Origin: a bacterium
Lineage (GTDB): Bacteria; Bacillota; Clostridia; Lachnospirales; Lachnospiraceae
Direction of reading: 5' to 3'
NCBI GenBank assembly: GCA_004562765.1
Contig: SFRL01000003.1
Coordinates: 71,527 to 135,526, forward strand
Length of the DNA stretch: 64,000 nt
Position 1 is the first letter of the stretch. Each line of letters starts with the position of its first letter. Both the position numbers and the translations under genes were made by a program. This document shows positions 61,286-64,000 of this stretch, in pieces. The notes beneath the pieces were generated by a model that ran no database searches, was not told the DNA's origin, and saw only the letters and a list, made by a program, of their open reading frames with translations.

Positions 61286-61663
61286 TTATTTATTGTTCCC
61301 CATATCTACACTTGCGATACGGACATTGATCGTGCCGACCTCCAGACCCGTCATCGTCTCGATCGCAGTGCGCACACGCTCCTGAACATTTCCGGACACC
61401 TCCGGTATCGCATATCCGTATTTGATATTCAGATCCAGATCAACCGTGACGATCCCATCCATCACATCCACATGTACACCTTTGGAGAGATTTTTGATAC
61501 CGGTCTTTGCCACGATCTCGTTGGTGATGTTGCCTGCCATGGAACCAACACCCTCAACCTCCGTTGCCGCCAGCCCTGCGATGATCGATACGACATCATC
61601 CGCAACGCGGATCTCACCGATCTTGTCCTCTTTTATTTTTAAAGATTTACGATTGTCTTCCAT
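61286..61663 (-). CDS. Asp23/Gls24 family envelope-stress protein
   Basis: A 125-aa protein: IGEIRVADDVVSIIAGLAAT, GVGSMAGNITNEI and GIVTVDLDLNIKYGYAIPEV match the Asp23 (alkaline shock) family. It commonly precedes nusB in Firmicutes. Function is linked to cell-wall or membrane homeostasis. It is soluble, without an anchor. Confidence 0.92.
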   Translation of the reverse strand: MEDNRKSLKIKEDKIGEIRVADDVVSIIAGLAATEVEGVGSMAGNITNEIVAKTGIKNLSKGVHVDVMDGIVTVDLDLNIKYGYAIPEVSGNVQERVRTAIETMTGLEVGTINVRIASVDMGNNK

Positions 61664-61761
61664 GTAAATAACCTCCTAAAGATATGCTTCGACCAATCAT
61701 TTTTTACGATTGTTCCCAGTCTTACACCATTTTACACCATCCCGCCGGAAATAACAAGTAC

Positions 61762-61790
61762 TTGCTAAGACTACCAAAAATGTATATACT
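61762..61790 (+). promoter_or_regulatory. Promoter of the two-gene unit at 61.8 kb
   Basis: Plus strand TTGCTA (61762-61767), 17 bp, TATACT (61785-61790), about 40 bp before the ATG. Confidence 0.7.
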
Positions 61791-61830
61791 GAAAATTGAA
61801 TTTTTTAATTGATTCCAAAGGAGTCCCGAC

Positions 61831-62130
61831 ATGATCGAGCGAAACGACCTGTTTCATCTTTCTTTTTACAAAAAAACACATTTTACCGGAAGCTTTCAGG
61901 GGATGCGCTATTACATCACCAAGGAAAAAGAATCCGCAGAAGAAGATGCTGCTGATGTCCTTCGCGCGATCGTCTATCCGGAGCCGTACAACTTTGAAAA
62001 CACACCTGATGAGGACAAGACCCACGCAGATTTTCCGTTTACGGAGGATGGTCTTGACGCTGCCTGCGACTGGCTGAACGAACAGTATGAAGGCCGCCGG
62101 GATCATTGGCAGCACACCCCTGCCTATTAA
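61831..62130 (+). CDS. Small uncharacterised protein (99 aa)
   Basis: I do not know this family. It is acidic and soluble: FYKKTHFTGSFQGMRYYITK, then RAIVYPEPYNFENTPDEDK and FPFTEDGLDAACDWLNEQYE. The ribosome site is AAAGGAG. It is followed at 16 bp by a small membrane protein gene. Confidence 0.75.
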   Translation: MIERNDLFHLSFYKKTHFTGSFQGMRYYITKEKESAEEDAADVLRAIVYPEPYNFENTPDEDKTHADFPFTEDGLDAACDWLNEQYEGRRDHWQHTPAY

Positions 62131-62146
62131 ACAAAGGAGCTTACCC

Positions 62147-62407
62147 ATGAAAAAAGTAAAACGAATCCTTGCCATCATCGGCATTGTACTATTGTTTTCC
62201 CTCTATGTCATCACGATCGTTCTGGCGCTGACGGATGACCCGAACACGATGAACGCTTTCCGCGCTAGCGTCTACTGTACGTTCCTCGTACCCGTGCTCA
62301 TCTGGGCATACACCTTTATCTACAAATTATTGAAAAACAATTACGGGGACAAACCGGACGATGAGTTCACCATACCGGATGATACAGAACAAAAAACAGA
62401 GGAGTAA
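62147..62407 (+). CDS. Small two-helix membrane protein (86 aa)
   Basis: ATG at 62147 follows AAAGGAG. Two hydrophobic helices at about 7-27 and 42-60 (IIGIVLLFSLYVITIVLAL, SVYCTFLVPVLIWAYTFI) and an acidic C-terminus. No known domain. Its stop lies inside the terminator stem. Confidence 0.75.
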   Translation: MKKVKRILAIIGIVLLFSLYVITIVLALTDDPNTMNAFRASVYCTFLVPVLIWAYTFIYKLLKNNYGDKPDDEFTIPDDTEQKTEE

Positions 62408-62421
62408 GTCCTCTGTTTTTT
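62391..62421. terminator. Bidirectional terminator between the 86-aa gene and purA
   Basis: Stem CAGAGGA/TCCTCTG with A6 and T6 flanks serves the converging transcripts. Confidence 0.9.
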
Positions 62422-62443
62422 GTTATTCACCCACTTTTCATTA

Positions 62444-63718
62444 TTATCTGTAAATGATATCCTCTCTGGCAGGTCCGTTTGACACCATGGTGATCGGATA
62501 TCCGATGTGCTCCTCGATAAACTCAATATATTTGCGGCAGTTTTCCGGCAGATCCTCGTACTTGCGGATGCCCTGAATATCGCATTTCCATCCCGGCAGC
62601 ACCTCGAGTACCGGTTTTGCCTTTTTCAGTTTTGCGGTTACCGGGAAGTCTGTCGTCACTTCACCGTCGATCTCATAACCCACACAGACCGGTATCTCAT
62701 CCAGATAGCCCAATGCGTCCACAACAGTCAGGACAACATCTGTTGCTCCCTGCATACGGCAGCCGTATTTGCTTGCCACGCAGTCAAACCAGCCCACGCG
62801 TCTCGGGCGTCCAGTAGTTGCGCCGTACTCTCCGCCGTCTCCGCCGTGATCACGCAGTTCCTTTGCCGCATCATCAAAGATCTCGCTGACGAACTCGCCT
62901 GCACCGACTGCGGAAGAATATGCCTTACATACCGTCACGATCTGCTTGATCTCATAGGGCGGGATACCTGCACCGATCGCACCGTAGGCAGCCAGTGTAG
63001 ATGAGGAGGTAACCATCGGATAAATACCGTGGTCGGGATCCTTCATCGTTCCGAGCTGTCCCTCCAGCAGGATCGTCTTGTTCTCCTTCAACGCCTCTGC
63101 CAGATATGCAGAAACATCGCACACATAAGGAGCAACCATATCTCTGTAACCGTGAAGCTCCTCCAGCAGATCTTCAGACTTTAACAGCGGCTTATGATAC
63201 AGATGCTCTAACATAACATTTTTCTGCTCACAGATACGCTCTACTTTCTCTTTTAACAGTACCTCGTCAAACAGCTCGCTGACCTGAAAACCGATCTTTG
63301 CATATTTATCTGAATAGAAAGGTGCGATACCGGATTTTGTGGAACCGAAGGACTTTCCGCCCAGTCGTTCCTCCTCATACTGATCGAACAGCACATGGTA
63401 TGACATGACCATCTGCGCACGGTCAGACACTAAAATTTTCGGCGTGGGCACTCCTTTGGATGTGATGTCCTGAATCTCATGAAACAGCTTCTTTACGTCC
63501 AGCGCCACACCGTTTCCGATGATGCTGGTGGTATGATCGTAAAACACACCGCTCGGCAACGTATGCAGTGCAAATTTGCCGTAATTGTTTTTGATCGTGT
63601 GCCCTGCGTTGGCTCCACCCTGAAAACGGATGATGATGTCTGCATCCTTTGCAAGCATGTCCGTGATTTTTCCTTTTCCTTCATCGCCCCAGTTTGCTCC
63701 AACTACTGCTTTAACCAT
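62444..63718 (-). CDS. purA: Adenylosuccinate synthetase
   Basis: A 424-aa GTP-dependent enzyme joining IMP and aspartate. N-terminal VVGANWGDEGKGKITDMLA with the catalytic Asp, QGGANAGHTI, and TTGRPRRVGWFDCVASKYG are present. ATG at 63718 follows AGGAGG; a longer frame from 63775 is unlikely. purB is not in the window. The leader contains a terminator-like hairpin. Confidence 0.96.
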   Translation of the reverse strand: MVKAVVGANWGDEGKGKITDMLAKDADIIIRFQGGANAGHTIKNNYGKFALHTLPSGVFYDHTTSIIGNGVALDVKKLFHEIQDITSKGVPTPKILVSDRAQMVMSYHVLFDQYEEERLGGKSFGSTKSGIAPFYSDKYAKIGFQVSELFDEVLLKEKVERICEQKNVMLEHLYHKPLLKSEDLLEELHGYRDMVAPYVCDVSAYLAEALKENKTILLEGQLGTMKDPDHGIYPMVTSSSTLAAYGAIGAGIPPYEIKQIVTVCKAYSSAVGAGEFVSEIFDDAAKELRDHGGDGGEYGATTGRPRRVGWFDCVASKYGCRMQGATDVVLTVVDALGYLDEIPVCVGYEIDGEVTTDFPVTAKLKKAKPVLEVLPGWKCDIQGIRKYEDLPENCRKYIEFIEEHIGYPITMVSNGPAREDIIYR

Positions 63719-63788
63719 TCCGGTACCTCCTAAGTATTGCAGATCTGCACATCGCAGTTCTGCCTGATTTTTCATGGCTTGTACATAG

Positions 63789-63816
63789 AAAAAGCAGGTG
63801 TAAAAACCTGCTTTTT
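63789..63816 (-). terminator. Terminator-like hairpin in the purA leader
   Basis: On the minus strand AAAGCAGGT/ACCTGCTTT with a short loop, then TTTTC. It lies about 20-45 nt after the predicted start of transcription and 70 bp before purA, so it could act as an attenuator. It may also end plus-strand transcripts. Confidence 0.7.
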
Positions 63817-63840
63817 CAAAATAACCGTTTTTACTTTCTG

Positions 63841-63869
63841 ATTATACATGATAACTCTGGTAAAGTAAA
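63841..63869 (-). promoter_or_regulatory. Promoter of purA
   Basis: Minus strand TTTACT (63864-63869), 17 bp, TATAAT (63841-63846). Confidence 0.75.
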
Positions 63870-63938
63870 GAGCGGATTTCTGTCCGTGCAATCAGCCGGC
63901 TCGGAAGTTTGACAGTTTCATATTTCAAAAATACCTTG

Positions 63939-63964
63939 CAGGCTATATAAAGCCTGATTTTTTT
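63939..63964 (+). terminator. Hairpin with T-tract near the right edge
   Basis: Plus strand CAGGC/GCCTG with an 8-nt loop, then ATTTTTTT. No plus-strand gene is visible before it, so it may serve a short RNA or be a remnant. Nothing else was recognised between purA's promoter and the right edge. Confidence 0.55.
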
Positions 63965-64000
63965 ATGTCAAATTTTTTGTTTTATTCTATAGTATTATAT

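Overview
The window looks like chromosomal DNA of an endospore-forming, monoderm member of the Clostridia, most likely Lachnospiraceae. The evidence is the nusB-xseA-xseB-ispA-dxs-tlyA-nadK-argR-recN-spoIVB-spo0A block, AGGAGG ribosome sites throughout, Lachnospiraceae-type hypotheticals (a DUF5688-like protein, a GGGtGRT protein beside a NifU-like scaffold) and the absence of outer-membrane biogenesis genes. Nearly everything from the left edge to about 44.1 kb and from 45.9 kb rightwards is on the minus strand; a few short plus-strand units lie at 44.3-45.8, 47.2-48.8 and 61.8-62.4 kb.

Region A (1-17,608, minus) is the late part of an operon for a phage-tail-like contractile injection system (eCIS/CIS). 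In transcription order it encodes a 601-aa FERNRY-motif protein, a membrane pseudokinase, a membrane protein with a degenerate class III cyclase domain, a MORN-repeat membrane protein, a TolC-like exported coiled coil, a 961-aa exported protein with a glycine-rich repeat, a DUF4255 cap protein, an unknown 247-aa protein, a DUF4280 PAAR-like protein, the sheath, the tube, a T4-type hub chaperone, a DUF6760 protein and a second tube-like protein with a long repeat tail that runs off the left edge. Baseplate and spike genes (gp25, gp27/gp5-like) are not in the window and presumably lie further left.

Region B (17,963-29,053) holds ordinary or unassigned genes: a PfoR/EIIC-like membrane protein with NiaR, a FIST protein with a soluble methyl-accepting protein, tRNA-Pro, the GGGtGRT/NifU-like pair, an unknown coiled-coil protein, a GNAT enzyme, a left-handed beta-helix protein and topoisomerase III. 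A 200-bp imperfect palindrome lies downstream of topB.

Region C (29,071-39,433, minus) is a second CIS-related locus. It has a two-domain AAA+ ATPase of the eCIS type, two large paralogous proteins with helical modules and a PI3/4-kinase/HipA-like kinase signature (candidate cargo effectors), and a DUF234-type ATPase with a degenerate P-loop. Regions A and C carry the same 37-bp bipartite element at almost the same distance (34 and 35 bp) from a predicted -10 box. This links the two loci and is the strongest non-coding signal in the window.

Region D (39,587-64,000) is mainly core metabolism and development: asd, argH, queH, an orphan HipA-like kinase, an ABC ATPase/permease pair, two isolated BMC shell proteins with a membrane partner, tRNA-Thr, glgA, the spo0A-nusB block, an Asp23 protein and purA with a terminator-like hairpin in its leader.

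The proposed new system is a Gram-positive CIS whose structural operon carries its own membrane and sensory module (pseudokinase, pseudocyclase, MORN, TolC-like, exported coiled coil) and which appears co-regulated with a remote AAA+/kinase-effector locus. Family assignments rest on recognising motifs by eye; no database search was run.
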